A DNA stretch of 64,000 nucleotides from an uncultured Lachnospiraceae bacterium (lineage in GTDB: Bacteria; Bacillota; Clostridia; Lachnospirales; Lachnospiraceae), in assembly GCA_947382625.1 (NCBI GenBank), contig CANDAG010000005.1, forward strand, positions 1 to 64,000, in the 5' to 3' direction. A program made the position numbers and the translations under genes. The notes under the pieces were generated by a model. That model worked only from the letters and a program-made list of their open reading frames with translations. It had not been told where the DNA came from and did not search any database. Shown here in pieces: positions 33,520-41,883 of this stretch (the first letter of the stretch is position 1; every line of letters starts with the position of its first letter).

Positions 33520-35277
33520 CTATGCCGGGATACGGACAATTACCGTTGTCCCGTTTCCCTGCCTTGAATAAATACTGATCCCATACTCCTTACCATACAT
33601 TTCCTGCAGCCTTTCATTAACATTTGTCAAGCCAATACTGTTTTTCTTCGTATACATTTCCCCGCACTCGATATGCTTTTGTATTTCCTCCAGTTTCTCT
33701 TCCGGTATCCCTTTACCGTTATCATTCACGATAATACAGATCATACCTGATTCGATATCTGTGCTGATATTAATAGCCAGCTGTCCATTCTCTTTTAACC
33801 CATGCTCAATAGAATTCTCCAAAACAGGCTGCAATGTCAGTTTTGGTATTTGTATCTCTTCCACTCTGCGCTCACATTCCACAGAACAGATAATTCTGTT
33901 CTCATATCTGATATTCTGCAATTCCACATACTTCTCTATATATTCCAGTTCTGTTCTTACCGCAGTGCTTTGATAGGGTTCATAAACAGAATAGGCAAGA
34001 ATATGTCCTAACAACGTTGAAATACGCGAAATCTTATCTGTTTCTCCTTCCACAGCCAGCGCTTTTATCGTCTGCAGTACATTATTAAGAAAGTGGGGGT
34101 TGATCTGATGCTGCAGTACCCGCAGCTTCTCCTCGGAAACTTTTCTTTCCTTTTCAAGTACCTCTCCTGAAAGCTTGACAATATTGTGAATCATATCCTG
34201 GATAGTATCAGACAGAAAAGCAATTTCTTCACTCTCTTTTTCAGAAAATTCCACTTCCATCTCACCCTCTGCGATCCGGTTGCACTCATGTATCAAAATA
34301 TTCATTGGCTGCAGAACACTTCTGGCAACACGTTTCGATAAAAACACTACCACTATCGTTATAATACCGATCATTACAATAAGCATCCATACGATAAGCA
34401 TCTGCATATCCGTGATTTCTTTTAAGTTTTTTACCCCTACTACCTTCCAGCCAAAAACCTCTGACTGCATGGAGACGGCAATCCACTTAGCAAACATACT
34501 GCGGTTAAGTATTTCAACATGGAAATCATTTTTCTTCACTGCCGCAATCATTTTGTCCTGATCCGCTTCCGACAAAGTAAGAGGCTGGCTGCTGTAATAC
34601 ACGTCATTATTGTCCAGAATCATAAACTGCATTTCATCATTATCTGTATTATCAAAAATAGTTTCCAGAGATACATCACAGACAAGATAAGCATCCGGCG
34701 AAAACAGGATCGTATCCCTGCACTGGATCGGACGGACAATAGAAATACATTCTTTCTCTGTATCATTGATCAGATATTCCCTGTCATGAATATCCGATAC
34801 GAAGCATGCATCAATATCGATCTTCTCCACCAGGGAACGATACCACGAAAGCTCCCGCATATCATACCCTATTTTCGGAGATTCCTTATAAAAATAAAGA
34901 AACCTTCCCTCTTTACTGATAATAAAAAAAGAATTGATCTCCGCGCTCTGGGCAGCCATATTAAATATTTCAGTCAGTTCCCTTTGATAATTCAGTTCCC
35001 GCGGATAATCTCTCTGCGTGAGATCATTGTAGTAAAAAACCATTTCTTTTACCGTATCATTTTGGGCAATCATTTCCTGTCTGTTTTGCACTTCTATCAT
35101 TTTGCCGTTTAGAAGTTCCAGGTTCAAGCTGACTAACTGTTCGCACAATTTCCATGATTCATTCAAATAAATCCTGCTGCTGAATACATATATCAAAATC
35201 GTCGTTAATAATAGCACACCAGAAAATACCACAATATATGTTTTCTTTATTTTATCCTGTAAAGTGTATCTTCTCAT
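33520..35277 (-). CDS. YesM-type sensor histidine kinase
   Basis: A 585-residue membrane kinase: one helix near residues 14-35, an extracellular dCache-like sensor (residues 40-290), a second helix (VWMLIVMIGIITIVVVFLSK), a HAMP domain with RIAEGEMEVEF, then His_kinase (LQHQINPHFLNNVLQTIKAL, phosphoacceptor His) and an ATPase lid with NDNGKGIPEE and GNGTTVIVRIP. Partner of the response regulator 31908-33473. The stop-to-start gap is 46 bases. Confidence 0.94.
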   Translation of the reverse strand: MRRYTLQDKIKKTYIVVFSGVLLLTTILIYVFSSRIYLNESWKLCEQLVSLNLELLNGKMIEVQNRQEMIAQNDTVKEMVFYYNDLTQRDYPRELNYQRELTEIFNMAAQSAEINSFFIISKEGRFLYFYKESPKIGYDMRELSWYRSLVEKIDIDACFVSDIHDREYLINDTEKECISIVRPIQCRDTILFSPDAYLVCDVSLETIFDNTDNDEMQFMILDNNDVYYSSQPLTLSEADQDKMIAAVKKNDFHVEILNRSMFAKWIAVSMQSEVFGWKVVGVKNLKEITDMQMLIVWMLIVMIGIITIVVVFLSKRVARSVLQPMNILIHECNRIAEGEMEVEFSEKESEEIAFLSDTIQDMIHNIVKLSGEVLEKERKVSEEKLRVLQHQINPHFLNNVLQTIKALAVEGETDKISRISTLLGHILAYSVYEPYQSTAVRTELEYIEKYVELQNIRYENRIICSVECERRVEEIQIPKLTLQPVLENSIEHGLKENGQLAINISTDIESGMICIIVNDNGKGIPEEKLEEIQKHIECGEMYTKKNSIGLTNVNERLQEMYGKEYGISIYSRQGNGTTVIVRIPA

Positions 35278-35333
35278 TCTTTTCTCCCAAATACAGATTT
35301 TGTTCCCCTGCTTTCTGTATAGGTAACAGCTCT

Positions 35334-35666
35334 CTATTCCTTTATAAACGCTTTATCTGCTGCAGGAATTTCATCCCCTTCAGATAGATACCGTTCTACT
35401 TTCATATGCAGATCATATTTCTCCCGAAGCCTGGCAATTTTTTCCATCATGGGTGAGGCATGGTGGAGATCTATTGCGTGCTGGTCCTTCCAGCTGTCGA
35501 TCAACAGCACGGTTTCCTTATCCTCCATTGGAAAAAAATATTCATATCTGATATTTCCATCCTCTGCACGAATATCATCGACGATCCCGCCTGCAGTCAT
35601 TTCCTCTGCAAATTTCCTTGCATTTCCGTTTACACCGCTGTAATAGATATTTACTGTAATAGCCAT
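35334..35666 (-). CDS. ABM (antibiotic biosynthesis monooxygenase-type) small protein
   Basis: A 110-residue ferredoxin-like-fold protein (ITVNIYYSGVNGNARKFAEE, then YEYFFPMEDKETVLLIDSWK, and HHASPMMEKIARLREKYDLH), typical of the ABM superfamily, which includes putative quinol monooxygenases and sugar mutarotase-like members. In this genome an ABM gene seems to belong just downstream of the aldolase operon, since a remnant of a second copy lies at 45041-45117 before the aldolase. A role in sugar breakdown is inferred from that only. Confidence 0.85.
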   Translation of the reverse strand: MAITVNIYYSGVNGNARKFAEEMTAGGIVDDIRAEDGNIRYEYFFPMEDKETVLLIDSWKDQHAIDLHHASPMMEKIARLREKYDLHMKVERYLSEGDEIPAADKAFIKE

Positions 35667-35703
35667 TTTTGTTTTCCTCCATCCTTTTTAGAAAAATATA
35701 AGT

Positions 35704-35910
35704 ACAGTCATTCTGCCGGGGCTTTCTGACTGCACTTATATTATACTGAAATCTTTTTTATATGTCTAATGCTCATTGTAAATAAAAAATATCCATCGCC
35801 TTTTGTATATTCTGTTTCATTGCCCTTTCCGCAGTATCCGCAAGGTCATGGAAAAACACGACCTCCTGCGTATCCGGCAAATTTTTTACTGCCGCGCTCC
35901 TGCATTGGAT
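35704..35910. repeat. Duplicated segment, copy 1 (aldolase 3' end plus spacer)
   Basis: About 207 bases, nearly identical to 45111-45318 in the same orientation (I count around five differences). It contains the spacer and the last 46 codons of the class II aldolase. Copy 1 follows the intact ABM gene, copy 2 a deleted ABM remnant. Confidence 0.88.
35773..35910 (-). pseudogene. Aldolase C-terminal fragment
   Basis: Matches the end of the aldolase at 45180-46025 (SNAGAQ...VKNLLDT, ...AMDIFYLQ). It is cut on the 5' side, where it joins the end of the GH2 gene, and carries a one-base deletion (GCGCGGCAG versus GCGCAGGCAG). Confidence 0.8.
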
Positions 35911-38192
35911 ATACCATCTCCCTCTGTCTTTTTTACTTTATTCAGTTTCCTGTTCACCTTCAGCACATCCTCTTTTGTAAACTCCAATTCCTGTCCTGCC
36001 ATGCCGGCCATGGAAATGAGCCTTTTGATGCTCATGCCATAAAGCAATCTTTTCATTTCCGGACTATTCAGATTAATTTCACTGGCCTTCTCCTTTGACC
36101 GGCCATCTTTAATCGAATGCAGCATTTTTCGCAGCAGCATCTTAAACAGCATCCATTGGATAATTCTCCGTCCTCTTTTGTCCGCAACAATATCTCCTAA
36201 TTTATCATTGATACAGAAATATCCCTCCGGCGCTGTGATCTCAAACCAGTTGATCACATTGCCCTTTTCTTTCATTCTGTATTCTTCATAAAATGTATCA
36301 ACCTTCCGGAGCTTACTGGTGTCCGTGCATCCACCCGCTTTTGCAGTCAATGTGCCTGTTCCTTTATTGGGCACGGAAAAGTAAAAGAAATGATCCTCGC
36401 AGGCTTTTGTCTCCAGCAATTCCCCATTGAGAAACAGCTCCACTTCTCTTTGATTGGAATACACTGTAATCCGGGTAACATCCTCCACCCGATCCACATA
36501 CCGTTTCCCGCAGATATGGACAAAGGGCTCCTCTGACAGCCACGCCTTATAAGCATAAAAAGCATCCTTCTTATATTTCCGGTCAAAGGAGACAAGCCCC
36601 TTATGGTTCATGCCGTCTTCTCCGCCCTCAGACCGGGCATCTGCCCCGAAATCAAACATATTCCAGACATAGGTTCCCCATATGTAAGGGCGGCAGAATA
36701 ACTGCCGGATCAGGTTCTCATGATAAACGGCCTGGTATTCCTCCGAGTAGTCCCCGGGCTCCGGCGCAGAATTATGCCAGTTTAAAGCCTCGCAGCCATA
36801 CTCGCTAAGGCCGATGGCTTTGTGGGGATATTTCTTATGAAAATCATCAAAAAAGACGCCATAGTCTGAAAGATCACCGCCATACCATCCAAAATAATGG
36901 TTATACGCCACTACATCCGGGATATGAACATAGGGTTCCTCCATGCTGCACATGGTGACCACCGCCTCCGTTGTCAGACGGGTGTGATCCATATGATGCG
37001 CCAGATCGTTCAACGCACGGTGGTTATCCATCAGCGCACGGTCTGCGGCTCCTCCCATTGTTATCTCATTGGATAATCCCCAGCAGATAATAGACGGATG
37101 ATTATAATTCTGGGCAATTAATTCCCGCATCTGCGACAGCGTGTTTTCCCTGCCGTTTTCCAAATGCCGGAAAATATATGGTATTTCCGCCCAGACAATG
37201 ATACCCATACGGTCACAGAGATCATAAAAGTACTGATCATGCTGGTAATGGGCCAGCCGGATCGTATTTGCCCCCATCTCACAGATCAGAGCCATATCCT
37301 CGTCATGATGCTCCTTCAAAAGGGCGTTTCCGATCTGCGGCCTGTCCTGATGCCGCGAAACGCCATGTAGCGGATAGCTTACGCCATTGAGAAGAAATCC
37401 CTTTGACGGGTCAACCAAAAAGCTGCGGCATCCAAAATCAATGCTTCTCTCGTCCAGTATCCGCCCTTCCTCACACAGAGAAACCTGCATGGTATACAGA
37501 TGGGGATCTTTTCTGCCATTCCACAGATGTACCTGCTCAATCCTCATCTGAACCGTCCTGCTCTCTGCCGGGCCAGCCGTTTGAGCCACAACCGTCTGGC
37601 CGTCCAGGATTTTGAACTCCAGCGTTTCCGTTCCGTCGGTGCCGGTCAGCTCAGCTTCCACCGTAATTTCTGCATCCGCCCCGGAAACCCTTGGCGTAAT
37701 TTTGACTCCGCTGTCTCCATTTTGGTCCAGATTGAATCTTTTTTTCTCCACACAGCGCAGATAAACATTTCGGTAAATACCACCATAAAAGGTAAAGTCT
37801 GCCCTTTGGGGATAAACATGATCATTGGGGGCATTATCAACCGCTGCCAGAATTTCCGTTTCACCATCCAGATAATCCGTGATGTCCGCTCTCCACGTGG
37901 AATATCCTCCTTCATGCCTCGCGGCTTCCTTTCCGTTTACATACAAAACGGCAGAGGAATTTGTTCCCTCAAATTCAATATAGAGCCTTTTTTCCTTCGG
38001 TATATCCCCGGCATGCAATGTCTTCCTGTAATAACCTGTTCCTCTCCAGTAATCATCTCCGCCATCCTGTCCATCCGCTCCATTCCACGTATGCGGAAGA
38101 TTGATATGGTCCCATCTGACCGGATCAGGTTCTCCCCTGGAAAATTCCCAGCCGTCATTCCAAATGATTCTCTGTCTCATTCCCTGTTCCAT
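35886..38192 (-). CDS. GH2 family glycoside hydrolase
   Basis: A 768-residue cytoplasmic enzyme started at ATG 38192 behind AAGGAGG. GH2 layout: sugar-binding domain (residues 10-145, WRGTGYYRKTLHAGDI), immunoglobulin-like domain (160-260), then the TIM barrel. The acid/base glutamate is in CWGLSNEITMG (E376) and the nucleophile in GLSEYGCEALNW near residue 465. Beta-galactosidase or beta-glucuronidase activity is likely. The last residues (ISNAGARQ) come from an in-frame join to the aldolase fragment, so the natural C-terminus is altered. It overlaps the end of the GLUG gene by 38 bases. Confidence 0.92.
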   Translation of the reverse strand: MEQGMRQRIIWNDGWEFSRGEPDPVRWDHINLPHTWNGADGQDGGDDYWRGTGYYRKTLHAGDIPKEKRLYIEFEGTNSSAVLYVNGKEAARHEGGYSTWRADITDYLDGETEILAAVDNAPNDHVYPQRADFTFYGGIYRNVYLRCVEKKRFNLDQNGDSGVKITPRVSGADAEITVEAELTGTDGTETLEFKILDGQTVVAQTAGPAESRTVQMRIEQVHLWNGRKDPHLYTMQVSLCEEGRILDERSIDFGCRSFLVDPSKGFLLNGVSYPLHGVSRHQDRPQIGNALLKEHHDEDMALICEMGANTIRLAHYQHDQYFYDLCDRMGIIVWAEIPYIFRHLENGRENTLSQMRELIAQNYNHPSIICWGLSNEITMGGAADRALMDNHRALNDLAHHMDHTRLTTEAVVTMCSMEEPYVHIPDVVAYNHYFGWYGGDLSDYGVFFDDFHKKYPHKAIGLSEYGCEALNWHNSAPEPGDYSEEYQAVYHENLIRQLFCRPYIWGTYVWNMFDFGADARSEGGEDGMNHKGLVSFDRKYKKDAFYAYKAWLSEEPFVHICGKRYVDRVEDVTRITVYSNQREVELFLNGELLETKACEDHFFYFSVPNKGTGTLTAKAGGCTDTSKLRKVDTFYEEYRMKEKGNVINWFEITAPEGYFCINDKLGDIVADKRGRRIIQWMLFKMLLRKMLHSIKDGRSKEKASEINLNSPEMKRLLYGMSIKRLISMAGMAGQELEFTKEDVLKVNRKLNKVKKTEGDGISNAGARQ

Positions 38193-41100
38193 CCCCTGCC
38201 TCCTTCAACATTTTCGTATGTTTTTGCCTGTGATTTTTGTTCCGGAGCAATAGCGCTATCAAGAGTATAACAACGATTACCAAAACGATTGCAATAACAA
38301 TCCCATAATGATTTGCTTTATCCATTACAATAATGTACCCTCTGTGACCGATCATCGTCCTGACAGCCAGATAACTTCCCTCCGTTTCCGCTGCCATCAC
38401 ACCGCCTTGTGAAAGCTCTCCATCTGCTATTATAGCAATACTGTCTGCGGATCCCGGCGTGTTTTTCACATGCAGGGACACATTACCGCGAAGCGGGTTA
38501 CTCTGCTCAATTTCATAAAAATACGCCTTCGTTACGTGATATCCGGACAATTGGTCTCCCGCCGATGCAAGAAGCTCTTCTTTTTCTTCCTCCGGCAGCT
38601 CCCTCACAGACAATACGGAATCCGGATAAAATTCTCCGCCCAATAACACTTCCGGCTGCACGCCCTCTCCCCCAGCCGACAGGGACGGTATATAAGCCCG
38701 GTATATGGCATGGACAGACACATTCCGGCATACCGGACTGATCGTCTTATCTTCCCAGTAGGCATATTGCCCGTCATATTCGGTTAATTGGGGGTAATTT
38801 TCTTCCGCAAATTCACTTCCATAAGAGAGGTTTTTTTCCAATACCATCTCTTCTCCACTTATAAACCTGACTTTAAATACGGTAAACCCTTCCGGCATTT
38901 CCTTCAACTTCAGCAGTTCTTTATAGCTCATACCAACTGCTTCACTGCTTCTGGTCACGCCGTCCACTGCCCCGTATCCGTTATCTGCAAAATAATTATT
39001 CTCTACAATCCCGTCTGCTCTTCCCGCGATCGCTCCCACAGAGTTTACATAATCTTCCATATCCATATAAGCGCAGACATAAGAACCACTGATGTTCTCT
39101 CCTCTGCCGGCCACGCCTCCTATATAAGCTGCCCCATCCAGTCCGCACAAAGCATAGGAGTCTTTGATCCTGTTTTCGGATTTCCCGGCAATACCTCCCA
39201 CATAACTTCCGTCCTTTGAAACAACATCTCCATAATTCTGGCAGGCACTTATCATTCCATAGTCTGCTTTTCCAACAATGCCTCCGGCATAATCATTCTG
39301 TATTTTAACCTCACTGGTATTGCTGCATCCAAAAATAAGCGCCCGGACATGTTTTGTGATACTGTTACTGCCCTCTTCCTCCTCTTCATCATCTTCTTCT
39401 CCGGCATCCTTGCTCCCAAATATCCAATCCTTAACACGGAAGGTCTCTTCTTTCATAATACTGCCTGCAATGCCTCCCCCCTGAGAGTCCGAATAAATTT
39501 CACCACTATTCATACAGGCAATTATTTTTCCTGCACCAGGGACATCAGACGAAAACCCGGAGACATCTACATAAACAGAACGCTCGTCTATCCGCTCCTT
39601 CAACTCATTGAAGCCGTCTGATATGGTAACGCGGATATTGTTGAATTTGTCCCTTATCTGATCCATCTGGTCAGAAATCGCATCCCCGTCCGCCTCAAGC
39701 ATATCTGCTGTCCGTTCCATACTGTCAGATATCATATCATCATATCTCTGTGCATCGGCTTTCAGATCTTTAAACTCAGTACCTGCACGATCCATCATGT
39801 CACTAATTGAATTTGTCAGGGTCTCCATGCTGTCTCCTACCCTGTCAAAGTCATCCTTAAGACCCGATATTCCATCGGGAATGCTTCTGAGAACTCCTGC
39901 GATCTTTCGTATGTTTGATTGAATACTTGCGTTATATTCAGCAAGTTCTCCCAACAGCCCGGTAAGCTTTTCTACATTTTCCCCACTGTCTGAACTACCT
40001 GTATCTTCTGTATCACTCTCACTTCCTGAGCCGTTTCCGCTCCCTGGGCTATCTTCCTCTTCCGTATGGCCATCATCCTGCCCGGGCACCTCTATCCCGG
40101 TATAATCCACAGATTCTGGCATACTTAACAGAACAGGCATCTTGAATGTCCGGTTTATGATCTGATACTCCTCTGACCCTGATAATGCCGACAAATCGTC
40201 AGGGGGTTCTTCCCCCTCTGAACTGCCTTCGCTTTCGGAAGCATTTTCTCCTTCTGAACTCCCTTTACTTTCGGAATCGCTCCCTTCCTCTGAGCCTCCT
40301 TCGCTTTCGGAATCATTTTCGTCTTCTGAACTCCCTTCACCTTCGGGATCGCTCCCTTCCTCTGAGCCGCCTTCATCTCCCGGAGTCTCTCCATCTCCCG
40401 ATCCTACAGTAGGATTTGGAACGTCCGGAAAATCGGGAAAATCAGGAAATTCCGGCAGATCCGGAATATTTCCCCCTCCTGCATTTTCTATAAATTCTTT
40501 TAATTTCTCAAGCAGCTGTTGGATTTCCTGATATTTCCCGAGAATATTTTCGATTTCTTTTTTTGTATCTTCGCCCACCGATACAAGCAGAGGTTCCAGT
40601 TCCTCCATAATTCTCTCTATCTGCTTCATATCGCTCTCGATATCTGCTATATGATCATCCAACTGATCAAGGCTGATGTCAAACCCTATCGCTTCAATAG
40701 AGTTTTTTACCGCATCCATCTGGTTACTGATATGGCCCTTATTGTCATTGGTCAGATTATCCAGATTATCCATATGCCCTTTAAGGGAATCTTTCAATCC
40801 CCTCATCTGGCTCTTCAGAATCTCCATATTGTCTGACATACGGTCACCTGCCTGCCCGCCAAGGTCCCCAAGCCTTTCTACCAGGTCTGACAATTCCTCT
40901 ATCTGATCTGATAGTTCCTGAGATGTATCCGTGTCATACGAGGTATCCTCAAAAGGCTCAAAATACCCTGTAATCCCTCCTACATCCTTCCTTCCATATA
41001 CATTTCCCTCATTGGAACAGTGATACACACTTCCATTCTGCCTGCCCACAATCCCCCCGGTTTCATATCCAAGATGCTCGTGTCCAATAACCGCCATATT

Positions 41101-41883
41101 TTTACAACGGGAAATCTCTCCTGAGGAATTTCCTGCAATACCTCCGGTTCCATTGGCTCTATCGTCTGAATTAACACCTGTCATTGCATTGGGAACAGAA
41201 ATGGAAATGCTGCCTTCCCCGTCCATAGTCTTTAGAACTTTCTGGTTGGTATTAATATTTCCGGAATTGGTACATTTTGAAATCATTCCTTTATTCATAC
41301 CGGCAATACCGCCAACGAATTTTTTGCCATCCACTTCCGCTTCATTCTGACAGGACATAATATTCCCGCTTTTTTGATTCATACCGGCAATGCCTCCGAC
41401 CGACTTCTGGCCATTGATACTGCCCATGCTCACACAGTTCCTGATCGTACCCGCGTTATTTCCAACAATGATTCCAATATTTTCCTGCCCCTCATCACTT
41501 ACAAGCCGTGCCTCCACCGTCAGATTCTGCACCGCTCCGTTTACGCCCACATAGCGGAACAATCCATAATCGGACATATCTTCCTCCATGCTCACACCTG
41601 TGATCCTGTGTCCCTTACCGTCAAATGTCCCATCCATGACAGGAATAAGCAGGTTCTCATATTCGGAGAGATCCAGATCCTCTTCCAGATAAAAGGTTTT
41701 GCCTGTAGAGAAATTTTCCGTCCGACACTGTTTTGAAAGTGCATAAAATTCCTCCGCATTATGAATGTATCTTATATCATTTTCTGCGGCTCTGACGGAA
41801 GGAATCGTAATCTGTGCCGTCAAAAGCACAGCCGTTATGACCAGACAAAAAATACGTTTTCCTGCTCGTACAGTTTTTTTCAT
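38155..41883 (-). CDS. Large membrane-anchored GLUG/coiled-coil surface protein
   Basis: A 1242-residue protein. Signal peptide at residues 1-32 (IFCLVITAVLLTAQ). GLUG-like repeats (GIAGMNQKSGNI, GIAGNSSGEI, GIVGKADYGM) surround two helical coiled-coil blocks (about 320-470 and 650-800). Between the coils is a Ser/Glu/Asp/Gly-rich linker (about 490-570). Residues near 1200 form one membrane helix (VIAIVLVIVVILLIALLL) followed by a basic tail, so most of the protein is outside the cell. It overlaps the RND gene by four bases (ATGA) and the GH2 gene by 38. Function unknown; I infer a partner of the RND transporter. Confidence 0.85.
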   Translation of the reverse strand: MKKTVRAGKRIFCLVITAVLLTAQITIPSVRAAENDIRYIHNAEEFYALSKQCRTENFSTGKTFYLEEDLDLSEYENLLIPVMDGTFDGKGHRITGVSMEEDMSDYGLFRYVGVNGAVQNLTVEARLVSDEGQENIGIIVGNNAGTIRNCVSMGSINGQKSVGGIAGMNQKSGNIMSCQNEAEVDGKKFVGGIAGMNKGMISKCTNSGNINTNQKVLKTMDGEGSISISVPNAMTGVNSDDRANGTGGIAGNSSGEISRCKNMAVIGHEHLGYETGGIVGRQNGSVYHCSNEGNVYGRKDVGGITGYFEPFEDTSYDTDTSQELSDQIEELSDLVERLGDLGGQAGDRMSDNMEILKSQMRGLKDSLKGHMDNLDNLTNDNKGHISNQMDAVKNSIEAIGFDISLDQLDDHIADIESDMKQIERIMEELEPLLVSVGEDTKKEIENILGKYQEIQQLLEKLKEFIENAGGGNIPDLPEFPDFPDFPDVPNPTVGSGDGETPGDEGGSEEGSDPEGEGSSEDENDSESEGGSEEGSDSESKGSSEGENASESEGSSEGEEPPDDLSALSGSEEYQIINRTFKMPVLLSMPESVDYTGIEVPGQDDGHTEEEDSPGSGNGSGSESDTEDTGSSDSGENVEKLTGLLGELAEYNASIQSNIRKIAGVLRSIPDGISGLKDDFDRVGDSMETLTNSISDMMDRAGTEFKDLKADAQRYDDMISDSMERTADMLEADGDAISDQMDQIRDKFNNIRVTISDGFNELKERIDERSVYVDVSGFSSDVPGAGKIIACMNSGEIYSDSQGGGIAGSIMKEETFRVKDWIFGSKDAGEEDDEEEEEGSNSITKHVRALIFGCSNTSEVKIQNDYAGGIVGKADYGMISACQNYGDVVSKDGSYVGGIAGKSENRIKDSYALCGLDGAAYIGGVAGRGENISGSYVCAYMDMEDYVNSVGAIAGRADGIVENNYFADNGYGAVDGVTRSSEAVGMSYKELLKLKEMPEGFTVFKVRFISGEEMVLEKNLSYGSEFAEENYPQLTEYDGQYAYWEDKTISPVCRNVSVHAIYRAYIPSLSAGGEGVQPEVLLGGEFYPDSVLSVRELPEEEKEELLASAGDQLSGYHVTKAYFYEIEQSNPLRGNVSLHVKNTPGSADSIAIIADGELSQGGVMAAETEGSYLAVRTMIGHRGYIIVMDKANHYGIVIAIVLVIVVILLIALLLRNKNHRQKHTKMLKEAGDGTGNETENHLE
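40195..40390 (-). repeat. Low-complexity Ser/Glu/Gly/Asp-coding repeat
   Basis: Within the GLUG gene, imperfect units of about 60 bases code for runs such as SEGGSEEGSDSES and SSEGENASESEGSSEGE. They form a flexible acidic linker and may vary in copy number. Confidence 0.75.

Noticed and set aside
37500..38270. 256-codon plus-strand ORF
   Set aside because: Antisense of the GH2 and GLUG gene ends; no ribosome site and no recognisable domain.
40195..40390. Possible CRISPR-like repeat array
   Set aside because: The repeats are in frame, imperfect, without spacers of even length and code for an acidic linker.
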